From contig BRXU01000001.1 of assembly GCA_030267565.1 (NCBI GenBank), positions 8,566,501 through 8,630,500 of the forward strand: a stretch of DNA of 64,000 bases, read 5' to 3'. The notes under the pieces were generated by a model, which did no database searches, was not told the DNA's origin, and saw nothing but the letters and a program-made list of their open reading frames with translations. A program made the position numbers and the translations under genes. Origin of the DNA: Pleodorina starrii. Lineage: Eukaryota; Chlorophyta; Chlorophyceae; Chlamydomonadales; Volvocaceae. Below are positions 35,325 through 46,400 of the stretch, piece by piece (the first letter of the stretch is position 1; every line of letters begins with the position of its first letter).

Positions 35325-38171
35325 CGGCGAGGCGACCTTTGCGCGCTTTGACGGTGAGAGGGGAACAAGGGGGGCATGGGTTGGTGAGAGGAAACAGTTA
35401 CCTGGCAATGGACCTGTATGTGGAGCAAGCGATGTCGGCAGGGGGGCTTATGTACCGATTCCAGTCCGTGTTTGGTTGATTCTTGTCCTTGTTTGCAGCA
35501 CTTCATTCACGAACATCCCTGCTGCGGTCATGCATCAACTCATAGCAGCCATTAGCCACCATGGCCGTGCTCCTTGCCGCCTGATCTGGTACCTATTACC
35601 CCCCTCCCCGGCAGCCCGGCTATCTTCCTGGAGGGGAGATAATGACACCGCCTAAGTATTCCGATTATTCCTCATTCGTCGCCCGGCGATTACAGTGCGT
35701 CCGAATCAAGATAGCCAGGCTGCCCCCGCCCCGGTGATTTGACGGAATATGGGAGGGAGGCGATTCGATGCCCGATTGCTGTGCCACCTTGCACCTTTCT
35801 CGGTGCATCCCAATCACCGGTTTGCGCAGGAGGTTGAGTCCAGGGGCGGCGGCGATGGCGCGGGCGCAGCCGTGGTCGGCGGGGCCGCATCCGGGCCCCG
35901 TGTCAGCGTTGAACCCACTGAAGGTGACGTCGCTTCCGCAGCCGCCAACGCTGAAATCGCAGCCCAGGCTTTGGGTGGCGGCGGTGACGGCAGCCCCGGC
36001 GACCCCAGCGGCGGCCCGGGCCGGCGGGACGTCCGTGTTCTGGAACGCCAGGCAGGTGGTGCGCCGCGCACATGAGCGGATCTTACGTGAAGATGCCTGC
36101 TTCCACATTCTGTGCATGCATCAGGACTTCTTTGGGAAACCCACGTCCTGCGCCATCCATGTTGCAACCACGACAACGAATACCCACCAATCACCACAAC
36201 CAACCAACTATCCCTACTGCCACTGATGCACTCGCTTACCGCCACAACAACGACACGGCGTAACTCGAGCGGCGCGATTCGAACTCCCCCCTTTACCAGG
36301 TTACCGCCACCGATGTTATGGCCGCCATTATTGATGCGGCAGGCCATGTGTCGGCCGAGACCCTCCAAACCAGCGCCGTCAGGCCTCTGCCCGCCGATGA
36401 GCCGTCCACTGCCTCCCATGGTGATGCTGATGATGATCAGACACAGCAGCGCCAGGGGCCGCAAAGGCAGGCGATGTACGGCAGGAGTTTGCTCCCGTGC
36501 TGGCGTGGCTATTCCTGACTGGCTGGCTGACTGAACTGAAGACTGTGCGATGTCACATGTCGTACTGAGCCACATACACGTACGGTACTACATGGTGATC
36601 TGCGGTGGTGATCTGCGGTAGTTGGGAGAATGATGCCACACGGATTCGTCGGTGTGGTCGCAGGTTCAATTCGTGTGTGGGCCCAGGCTGACTGTGGGTG
36701 CGTGTGAGATTATGGACAGCTCGGTCGCGTGCAGGAAGCATCGACGTATGTTGTAGGTGTGCCCGGTACAAAGGAGTTCCCGCCCATCCGCATTTCATTT
36801 GTCCCGGTGTCCGCTGTACCGATTGCCCTGTACAAACGAAGCAACAATACCGTACGCACACACCTCCTTCCTTGTCCAATCCCTCCCACTCAGCTTACTT
36901 GCGTTTGCCCTTCTTTGCTCGCAACTCCAGGCCGGGAGGGCTTATCTTGAGGCACAATCAGCTTCAAGCCGTACCCTCCTACAAACACACAAACACATGC
37001 ATGCGCATGGCATGCACCTCGCACTGTCTGTCATACCCATGGCCATACGTCGGGGCGCGCGCGATGCGGACGTCGTCCAGTGCCATCGGGCGTGCAATTT
37101 CCGTGAGCGATTATTTGCTGCGGGAATGTTCAGGCGAGAGGGTAGGGCTGACTGCCCCACCTTGGGTTGTCGGGTTCGAAAGGCGGTTGCGCCGTCGCGT
37201 TGCGCCCTGTATGCTCTCAGTTTATAATGATAGGCAACTGGCACTCCTGCGTCAAATGGGAAGTCCATAATAGGACGTTTTGACGCTTTCTGCGAAACCA
37301 GTGACGCTCTTCCGCTCCTGAGTCCTGACGTCCTGAGTTCGGTACATTACCGTTGTCGGTTGTGTGACCGCGAGGAAACTGCCAATCCAGTGCTGCTGAG
37401 GAAAGGCACCTGCAGGTGGCTGGCACTTGCCCGAACCCGAATTTTGCTTTGTCCACAGCAGGAACTAATGCACTGTCAAGATCTCGCTTGTCAAAAACAA
37501 GGAGGCCGCACAGGAGCCTCAAGACGTCTTGACTGAAGTTATTCCGTCTGCAAAGTGCTTTTGCGTTCCACATTCGAAGGTATTTACAACTTTCTTCACT
37601 CGTTGAGGCATGGTTCAAGCTGTCTGAGCGCAGCGTCACAGCGATGCAAGCTCTTCGGGGCGCCGTGCTGGGGCGCCCCGTGCATCAAGCAGCACCACAA
37701 CAACAACCAAGTCGTGGGCATCGGATGGAAGCTAGCGCGCCGAGTAAGTAGGGCAGTCCTGGTCCCGGTTCCCTTGCCCAACGCCCGGCGACTGTAGTAA
37801 ATAGGGTTGTCACGCACGGCGCTCAGTGAATTGCTAAAATCAATTTCAAAATTCGCGACTTGACATACATACATATCTTACAGTCTTAGAGCCGCAGCGC
37901 ACGGGATACGGTAGCCCCACGACGGCAGTACCCCCACGTCATGGCTGGGGCCGCCACGAGTTGGCGTCCAGACATCAAGTGCGACGCAGCAGGCCCCGCA
38001 GCGCTGAGATGACCTTGCTCCGCAGACGGATACGTTTCAACGTTGAAAGGCACGACATGAACCAGACTGCCCAGACTACGGTACCGGCGGCCTGGGCTTT
38101 CACCTCTTCCCAGCCCACCAACCACATGTCCGCGCCTCCCTCAACGGCCGTGCAACCCCCCTTGACGCCCG
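35325..38171. other. Intergenic with kinase-tail copy; otherwise no gene seen
   Basis: Apart from the pseudogene at 35785-36475 I see no conserved coding sequence. A 9-bp-stem GC hairpin (CGGGGCGCC/GGCGCCCCG) lies near 37658-37682. Confidence 0.55.
35785..36475 (+). pseudogene. Inverted partial copy of the receptor-kinase C-terminal exons
   Basis: The plus strand repeats the kinase exon at 24321-24100 and the start of exon 23696-23079. The exon copy at 35830-36051 is exactly 222 nt like the source and reads EVESRGGGDGAGAAVVGGAA to DVRVLERQ with few changes. The acceptor (TTTGCGCAG) is kept, but the donor GT has become GC at 36052-36053. The shortened intron (about 247 nt versus 403) ends at an AG, and VTATDVMAAIIDAAGHVS follows from 36299 until similarity stops near 36475. 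There is no kinase domain, promoter or start codon, so it is a non-functional fragment in opposite orientation to its source. Confidence 0.85.
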
Positions 38172-41100
38172 ATGCCCCCGGACTCCCCGCCTTTCCTACC
38201 CGGCCCCGGAACCCCAGCTCCGAAACCGCATCCGGCAGCTTGCGGCGTCTTCGGTTGGGCGCTCTCCGCTCTGGGGCTCCGGAGGCCGCAGGTCGCCACC
38301 CCCGCGGCGGCGGCGTCGCCCACGCCGCCCGCAGCAGCGGGCACGCCGGGTCGGCTTCGGGTACGGCATCGATACGACAACCCACGGGCGCAGCGACCCA
38401 CACAGCGCTCCACCGACCGCTCGGACGATTCTTAGAGCCAATCACTCCCTGCCGCATATCGCCAGAAGGGGGTGGGGGGTGCGCACTGGCAAACGCTTCT
38501 TTCTGCACCGTATAGCAGCGGCCCGTCCACAGAGCTCGCCTCTACGGACTGTCACCCACTTTACCCACCTTTACCCCACATCGTCCCCGCTCTCTCTCAC
38601 TCTCCGGTGCATTCCCATGGACGCCATTTTCCCCACGTGTGCCAGCAGCTCGTCAACCCATGTGCCCCCTCTGGCGTGTTGCCCTGTTTACCCCCTCCGA
38701 CCCCTTACCCGTTGGTCGTTCCTACCTCACCCCTCCAACCCACCTGCGGCTTGGTCTTAACCCACCTTCCCACTGCGGCTTCGTCTTAGCCAACTAACCC
38801 ACCCCCCCTGCGGCTTCGTCCCCCTTCGTCCCCTTCCCACCGACCCACCGACCCGCCCCCCGGCCCCCAGTTGGCCATCGTGGGCGATGTGCACGGTGCC
38901 TGGCGGGGTGATCGGGAGGAGGCGGCGCTGCGGCTGCTGGCCCCCGACCTGACACTGCTGGTGGGGGACTTCGGGAACGAGGACGTGCGGCTGGTGCGGC
39001 AGGTGGCGGAGCTGGGGCTGCCCAAGGCGGTCATACTGGGCAACCATGACGCATGGGTGGGTGGGAGAGCGGCTGGGTGGGTGGGTGGGTGGGTGGGTGG
39101 AAGAGGTGCTGGGTGCGGGGGTGAAGGGATGCAAGGGATGCAACTAACGAGGTGGGACGGAAGGGATGCAAGGGATGCAACTAACGAGGTGGGACGGAGG
39201 CGTCGTTGGATGCAGGATACGCGGGCGCCCGTTTCTGCCGGCCATCCGTTTCTCCGCTGCGACTTGTATGTTTCCTGTGCCGCCCCCCCGCCATCATCTG
39301 AAGCCTGGGATGCGTGGCGAATTACGATGGTGCTGCCGCACTGAACCCTGTCGTACCGGCGTACCGCAGTTTACGATGACGGGCCGGTCGGGCGCGGCGC
39401 GGCGCGGCGGTGTACAGCAGACGCTGAGCGCCGCCGATCTGTTGGCGGACATGAGGGCGCGAGGCGGCGGCGGCGGCGGCGGCGGTGACGGCGGTGACGG
39501 CGCCACGTCGGTGGCGGGGGGGCCGGCGCAGGACGGAGTACGGCAACAGCTGGCAGCGCTGGGGACCTGCCATGTGGGGTACGGCACCATGCAGTTGGAC
39601 GAGCAGGGATACACGGTCATGGGCGCGCGGCCTTTCTCCAAGGTACGGCAGGGGACTTGTCTACGAGGGCTGTCTAGGGCTGTGTTTGGGTTTTACCTCT
39701 TCACCTCGACCTTCCCCAGCGTCAGCAGTGTTTGGTTGGTTTTAGGGTTTTTGGGGGTTTATGTTTGCTTCTCTTCACTAATCACTATGCTGTTCTGTAC
39801 TGTGCCGTACTGTGCCGTACTGACGTAGGGCGGCAAGAATTTCTCCACCATCCGCGCCTTCATGGAAGGACTGTACGGCGTGACGAGCATGGAGGAGAGC
39901 GCGGCGCGCATTGTGCAGGTGGGCCAGACGAGAAAATACACATCACACCAGCATGTGCGGTGGGGACGAGGGGAGCAGCCCTTCTTCCTCTTAACACTCT
40001 TACTGTCACGCCGCATTACCGTACTCGCTGTGTTTCACACACTCTGAGCACCAAAAGCAAACCAGCATGACATTACAACAACTCGCTCCGCCAAGTCTAC
40101 TCAGCCTACCCACCCATTTTTCAATGACCTCCCATAGCCTTCCATCGCTTGGTCATTTCCGCCGCGGCGGCAGTCCTGCTCCACTCCTCTACATCGTCGG
40201 TCATCGCCGGTTTGCCGTATTTTGTGTTTTACTCGGGCTGTCAGCTGCCTGTCGTGTCCTGTCCCGCTCTTTGTCGTACCGCCCCCTTGGACCGTTGTCG
40301 TACTCTGCGTCCCCCCCAGCGGCCACCAGCGCGGGCCACCACCAGGCCCAGAGCCGTTCCCATGCCCCATTCTTCCCCTGGCGGTCCTGCGGGCCCCTGC
40401 GGCCCCGCTTGGGCTGCTGCTGCTGCTGCTGCTGCATAGCTGCTGTTCCCGTCCCGGCGCCTCTTCCCAATCTCCATGGGCCGCAATTCCCACCTCCCCC
40501 ATCTCCCCCCCCCCCGTCTCCTTCTCCGCTATGGAATTCTCTTTATTCCCCCACCTCCTCCACCACCTCCACCTCCTCCACCTCCTCCACCTCCTCCGCC
40601 CCCCTCCCCCCCCAGGTAGCCGAGTCGGCTCCCCCGCATCACGCGCTGGTGGTGATGGGTCACAACGGACCCGCGGGTCTCGGCAGCCGGGCCTTTGACA
40701 TTTGCGGAGTGGACTGGGAGAGCAAAGCGGGGGACCACGGCGACCCAGATCTGCAGGTGGGTGGGTGTACGGCACACGGTGCACGGCATGAAATCACCGG
40801 CACGGTGTGCGGGGCAATGGAGCAGGTATCCGGGGATGGGTTTTAGGGTTTTTTTAGGGTTTTGGGGGGCGCAAATGCCAATTGCCGATTCCCTCTTGAG
40901 GTTTCCCTCTTGGACAAGAGGAGGTTGCTGTCCCTCCGTTTCGACGCCTCTCCCCCTTCCCCCTTCCCTCCTCAGGCTGCCCTGTCCGCCCTGCACCGCT
41001 CCGGCCGCCCAGTGGCCCTCGTCACCTTCGGCCACATGCACCACACCCTCCACTCGGCACAGAACCGCGGCCGGACATCCCGCTTCAGAAGAATGGTCGC

Positions 41101-41992
41101 CCTGGACCCAACCACCGGCACCGTCTTCCTAAACGCCGCCACAGTCCCACGGGTCGTTCTGGCGCCCACCGCCGCCGCCGCGGCGGCGGCGGCGGCGGCG
41201 GCACCGCCGCCGACCCACGGGTCGGGGTCGGCGGCGGCGCCGCCGTCCACCTCCCCCAAGAGCTACGGCTCGGGGCGGCGGGCGAGGATGGCGGCGAAGG
41301 CGGCGGCTGCCGCCGCCGCCGCATCGTCCGCAGTGGCGGCGGCGGCGCTGCCGACTGGCGGAGGGCCGGCGTACGGCGGTGGCCCGGCGACGCAGCACCA
41401 TTTCATGGTGGCGGAGCTGGAGCGAGGGGAGGTGGTTTCGGCGCGGGACGTGTGGGTGCAGGTCACACCCGTCACGGACGGTACGGCGGCGGCGGTGCTG
41501 GAGGCTGCGTCAGCCGCCGCCACCGCCGCGGCAGTGCCGGCGTCGCGGTCGGGGATTGACGGCGACGGCGGCGGCGCCAATAATGAAGCGGTGGACAGCG
41601 ACACGGATGGAGATGAGGGCATCAAGGGGGAGGAGGACGAGGTGGCGGCGGCGTCGGCGGCGTTGGGGCCGCGCCGGATCGGGGACTTTGTCGTACAGGT
41701 GGTTCGCGATCATGTCGTATTGCGGACAGTGGCGGGCGCGAACGGCGGCGTGGTCAAATTTGTCTGGAACGCGTACGACCAGGTGTACGAGCCGTACGTG
41801 CTGGACGGCGGCGGTGCGGCGGTGCGGCAGGCGCGCGGCGGGGAGGGAAGCCGCGCCGATGATGGCGACGACGATGGCGGCGGTGGCGGGGCGGCGGCGG
41901 CGGATGAGGCGGTGGGGCCGGCGGTTGACGGCGGGGGCCGGGGGGCGGCAGAGCTTGAGGCGGCGGCCGTCACCTCGGGGCGGGTGAGATGA
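38172..41992 (+). CDS. Calcineurin-like metallophosphoesterase (cyanobacterial/plastid TIGR04168 type)
   Basis: Binuclear-metal phosphoesterase of a family shared by cyanobacteria and plants. Six exons: 38172-38360, 38871-39056, 39370-39642, 39829-39918, 40616-40756 and 40976-41992; in phase, 631 residues. The metal motifs appear in order: GDVHG (residues about 68-72), GDFGNED, GNHDAW (120-125), GHNGPAGLG and FGHMHHT. Family blocks such as AALGTCHVGYG and MGARPFSK are clear. The first exon is Pro/Ala-rich and positively charged, compatible with a plastid transit peptide, and joins as RLR-LAIVGDVHG; it is the least certain part. After FLNAATVPRVV a 60-70-residue Ala/Gly-rich insertion separates the last core strands (HHFMVAELERGEVVSARDVWV). 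A further acidic and Gly-rich tail of about 180 residues follows. The substrate is unknown. Confidence 0.88.
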
Positions 41993-43456
41993 GGCGGTGG
42001 CTACCGTATCTATCCGAGGGTGGCGAGCTGGGACACGTACTTGGGGGGTAGGGAGGAGGTTTGGGGAGGTTCGAGGAGATCGACACACACCACCTTTCCT
42101 CAAGTGGCGCAAGATGGATCCGGCAGACCGGCACCGAAACCACGTGAACCCGTGACTGGCCATTGTCGTGCACCGGGCGGTGATATTGGCACGTTTGCTT
42201 ATACCGTATAATTCTTGATTGGAGCCTGGAAAGATCGAAGCTGGCAGCACACGCCAACTTACTGGCAAATGAATGGGCTTTGGCTGCGACAATGGTCTTC
42301 AGCTGATGCAGTAGCTAGCAGCTACGCGCCGGTAATCCGGTATGCGTTCCTCGGGGGGCAGTGGGCCCACTGCAAACGGGTTCGTTCATGTGCCAACTTA
42401 GGACATCAACGTGATTGTTACATACTACTGCATCAACATGAATTGATTCAACCTACTGACCAACCAACCAACCAGCCAACCGACTGACCGGCAGCACCGC
42501 TTCTTAACAGAACAGACATTGCTGTGTTGCTATCGCGCCACAGGTTTTTGTGTGCATACATCTGTGTGAGTGTACGTGTGTGTGTGTGTGCCGGCAGGGA
42601 CGGGGATTGGGGAGGAGAGGGCGGAAGGCCCCGCCAAGTGCCGGCTCCCCAGTCCCCAGTCCCCACCGCCTCTCACGCAAACCGCCTCTGTGCCACATGC
42701 CTCGCCGCGCCGCACCGCGCGCAACTATTGTACATGGTTCAGGTAACTACATGTACCGTACTGTGCGTGTACTGCAAGGTGCCAGCCCAACAGTACGGGT
42801 CGTACAATTCCGCGAACACGCTGTTTCTGCACTTGCGGCCGCCGCTAATGCAGCAATGAAAAAGGGGGAGGGAACGCACGCAGCCGCCCGCCAGACTCGC
42901 CCGCCAGATCCGCCCGCCAAGCTAACCAGTCGTACGTCCGCCGTCACCCCTTCCCTCCGCTTCCTTGCACCGCCCGCTCCCTCACCCACCCCGCTGCCCA
43001 CCGCTGCGGTCTCTCCTCCTATAACTCCCCCCGTACCCCCGCCTCCGCTGCTTCCTCGCACCGCCCGCTCCCCCACCCACCCTTTGTATGTATTGAGTCT
43101 TAACACCTGTAGATGTGTGGATGAGGTAACAAACCGCTTATCCGCCGCTTATCCGCTCCCGCCGCCGCCCCCCAGTCCGCCTTCCCAGCCTCCCCACCCC
43201 CCAAGGAGCCCTAAGGAGCCCCACCCACCGCACGTGGGCCGCAGTTCTGCCTGCGTGACCCCTCCGCCACCCCTCCAACGCCGTCTCCGTCCCTTCGTAT
43301 CTCATTCGGTACCTCCTTTCTTACCCTCCGTTTGCCTATGTCTGGACCCGTCTCCTCCCCCTCTCTCCCTTGCTCCCCTCTCTCCCCCCTCTCTTCGCAT
43401 CTCTTCGCATCTCTTTGCATCTCTTTGCATCTCTTTGCATCTCGTCGCCCTTCCCT
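41993..43456. other. Convergent intergenic region, no gene seen
   Basis: Lies between the convergent ends of the metallophosphoesterase and the low-complexity gene. A minus-strand TGTAA at 42422-42418 is a candidate poly(A) signal for the latter. Otherwise C-rich low-complexity DNA, including five near-identical CTCTTTGCAT/CTCTTCGCAT units at 43391-43442. Confidence 0.55.
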
Positions 43457-46400
43457 TTACAGCTGAATTGCGGCCCCCGGACGACTCAGCTGCTGCAGTC
43501 GAAAGGCCATCTCGGCAAGATCCACCTTTTTGGGGGGGATGGGGTGGAGTGTGGGGGTGGAGGGGCGAATGGAGGGGAGAGTGGAGGGGAGAGTGGAGCG
43601 GGGGAGGTGTGGGACCGGGGGCGTTGGGGCAAATGAAGAGCTTTTTTGAGGGAGTGTTTTTTTGAGGGAGAGGAGGTGGCCCCGGTGGAGGGGGGAGGGA
43701 GGGAGGATTGCGGGAAGGGGTGGTGTCAAAGTGGGAGTGGGGGGCGGGAGAGCGTTGCCCCGATCGGTTGGTGGGGTGGGGGGAGGTGGGAGGGGGGTTA
43801 GGAAAAAGGATACCGGGGAAGGGGGGTTTGGGGAGGGTGACGAAGGACGGTGGGGTCGCCGTGTCCACCCGCGGTGGTGGGTTTGGAGATCGAGCAGGCC
43901 CGGCAAGGGGGTTGGTTGGTGGGGCAAAGTACGACATTGGTACGGCCGTACTGTTTGCGACATCGACACATCGACCCACCCCCCAATTCTCCGATACCGT
44001 ATCAGCAGCAAAGACCACCCACCTCCTCCAGCGCGACTCGCCGTACACGCGGCAGTCGTGCCGTACGACTGTCGTACTCCAGCTCCCAGTCCAATTGCTG
44101 CTGGCTGAAGTGGGGTACGGGTTGCGGGTTGCGTTCCGCCTCCGCCGCCGCCGTCGCCATCGCCGCCGCGGCGGCGGGACTGAGGCCCGGCGGCGGCGGC
44201 GGCGGCCGCAGCAGCGGCGGCGGCGGCGGCAGCGGGTCGGGCACTGGGCGGTTGAGGCGCTCGGCGGCGGCGCGCACTGCCTCCGCCCAGCTGAGGGTGG
44301 GGGGCGGCAGCGGCGGATCGGGGGGCTGCACCCGCCTGGGGGGAATGGAGGGGGGGTGGGTGCTGGGTGGGGGAGAGCGGGGGAGAGCGGGGGAGAGCGG
44401 GGGAGAGTGGAGAAAGTCGACTGGCAGTGGAGTAATCGAGGAGGCGGCGTTGGCGGGCTTTGGGGCGCAAAAGGGGCGGAAATGTTCTACCAGAATGCGG
44501 GAATACGGAAATTGGATAATGGAGAGGGAGAAAGGGCTCGGGGGAATCGGGCAACAGGCCGCCGGTTTAACCCCCGCCCCCTCCACCAGCCGCCGACCAG
44601 ATGCCCGCTGGCCACCGGTAGCCAACCGACACCGTCAACCAACTCGGTCCAACCAACCTGCCGTACAGCACATGTACGACAGCGCCGTCGTACCTGTACG
44701 CAGGCACGTGTCCGGGGCCCTCCGCCCGCCACTCCATGGGGGTGTGCGGCACACCCGGGGGCAGCTCCCTGGAGCAGGGTGAGATTTGGTTGACGGTTGG
44801 GAGTTGTTTTCGGTTGCCGGTTGGTTATAACAGTAGACGGTTAGCCGTTTCAATGCACACAAACCCACTTCCTCCCCCCCATTCCTCCCCCCTACCACTT
44901 CCCTCCCACCTCCTGCTCCCCCTCACCTGCCCTCCTGGTCACAGTCCGAGTCCGAATCCGACATAGGCAGATCCCGGGGACCCAAGTAGCCCGAGGAGAG
45001 CAGGGACTCCCTGCTGAGACACTCCTGGGGGCGTGAGTGTGTGTGTGTGGGGGGGGAGGGGGTGGCGGGGGCGGCGAGGGGTGGTTGAGGGGTGGGGGCG
45101 TGTGTGGTGGGGGGGAGAGGGGAAGTGGAAGGAGAGCGGCAAACCTCTTCTGTTCGTGCGGAGTCGCTGAACCAGTCAGTCAGGCGGGCAGGCAGGCAGG
45201 CAGGCAGGCAGGCAGCAGCGCGAGCGCGGGGCCGTAGGTGTAGGATAGTAATGAAGAAGGGAAGCGCAGCGCAGGGAAGGAGGTCACATGAGCCACATCT
45301 TGGCTGGACCACACGCACGCGCGCTCTCTCGCGCAGGCACGCGCGCTCTCTCGCATACACACGCGGGCGGGCGGGCGAGCGCACCCCCACCGGCATCTCC
45401 GTCCGCATCTTGAAGTCGGGATCTCGGTTTCGGAGCCGCTCCAGATCCAGAGCCATCTCCTCGGTCCGGTAGCTGTTGATCTGTCGAATGTGTAAATAGG
45501 GGTTAAGGAGTTTTAGGGTTTCTTCATATTATTTTAGGGTTTTTTCGGTCGTACGGCCAAACCCCCGCCACATCAACGCACTCCCAGCACTCAACATCCG
45601 CCACATACCGTACATTTCCCCCGCGTTCCTGCCGTACAATCCCTGCCGTACAATTTCGGTCGTGCGGCCTCCTGTCGTACCTTGTGCGCCTCCTTATGGT
45701 CTGCCAGCCAGGGCGGCGCCACCGCCAGCGGCTGCGCCATAAGGCCCGGACCGACCCGCGGGCCGGTCAGGTTATTCATGAACGTATACCGGTTCGGCGG
45801 CGGCGGCGGCGGACGACCCTCTAGCCGCGCCGTCTCAACTGCCGCCCGGTACAAAATACCGTTGGCGTCGTACGATCCGATCGGGTAGCCGAACGGGTCG
45901 GCGGCGGCGGCGGCGGCGCGTGGTGCCGCGCTGCCGCTTGCGGCGGCGGCGCTGCCGGCCGGTGGCGGTGGCGGCGGCGGCGGCAGGGCGCTGACGTCGC
46001 CGGCGGCGATGGCGGCGGCGGTGGCGGCGTCGACGCCAGCGGCCTTCAGCAGCTCAATGGCTCGCGTCATAACATCTCCCGCAGCGGCCTGTGTGTGTAT
46101 TTGTGTATGTGTAGCGAGGGGCGTGGAGGGGGAGGAGGGGGAGGGGCGTGGAGGGAGAGGAGGGGGAGGGACAGGGACATGGACAGGGGGTTAGGTAAGG
46201 AGGTAAGGAGGTAAGGAGGGAGGGAGGGAGGCAGATAGCGGTTAGTGAAAGTACGGCTGTCAGTCGGTGTTCTCACGGCCCCTGGCCCCTACGACACGCG
46301 GATCCGGTCGTACAAGGACCAACGGCTCCAACGGCCACAACGGCGCCAACGGATTTAACGGCCATAACTTGCTCCGGCTCCGCGGCTCCGCAAACAGCGC

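Noticed and set aside
37961..38515. Plus-strand ORF of 184 codons before the metallophosphoesterase
   Set aside because: It overlaps the proposed first exon in another frame and shows no family. Only the 38172 frame reaches a donor (GTACGG) in the phase needed for exon 2.
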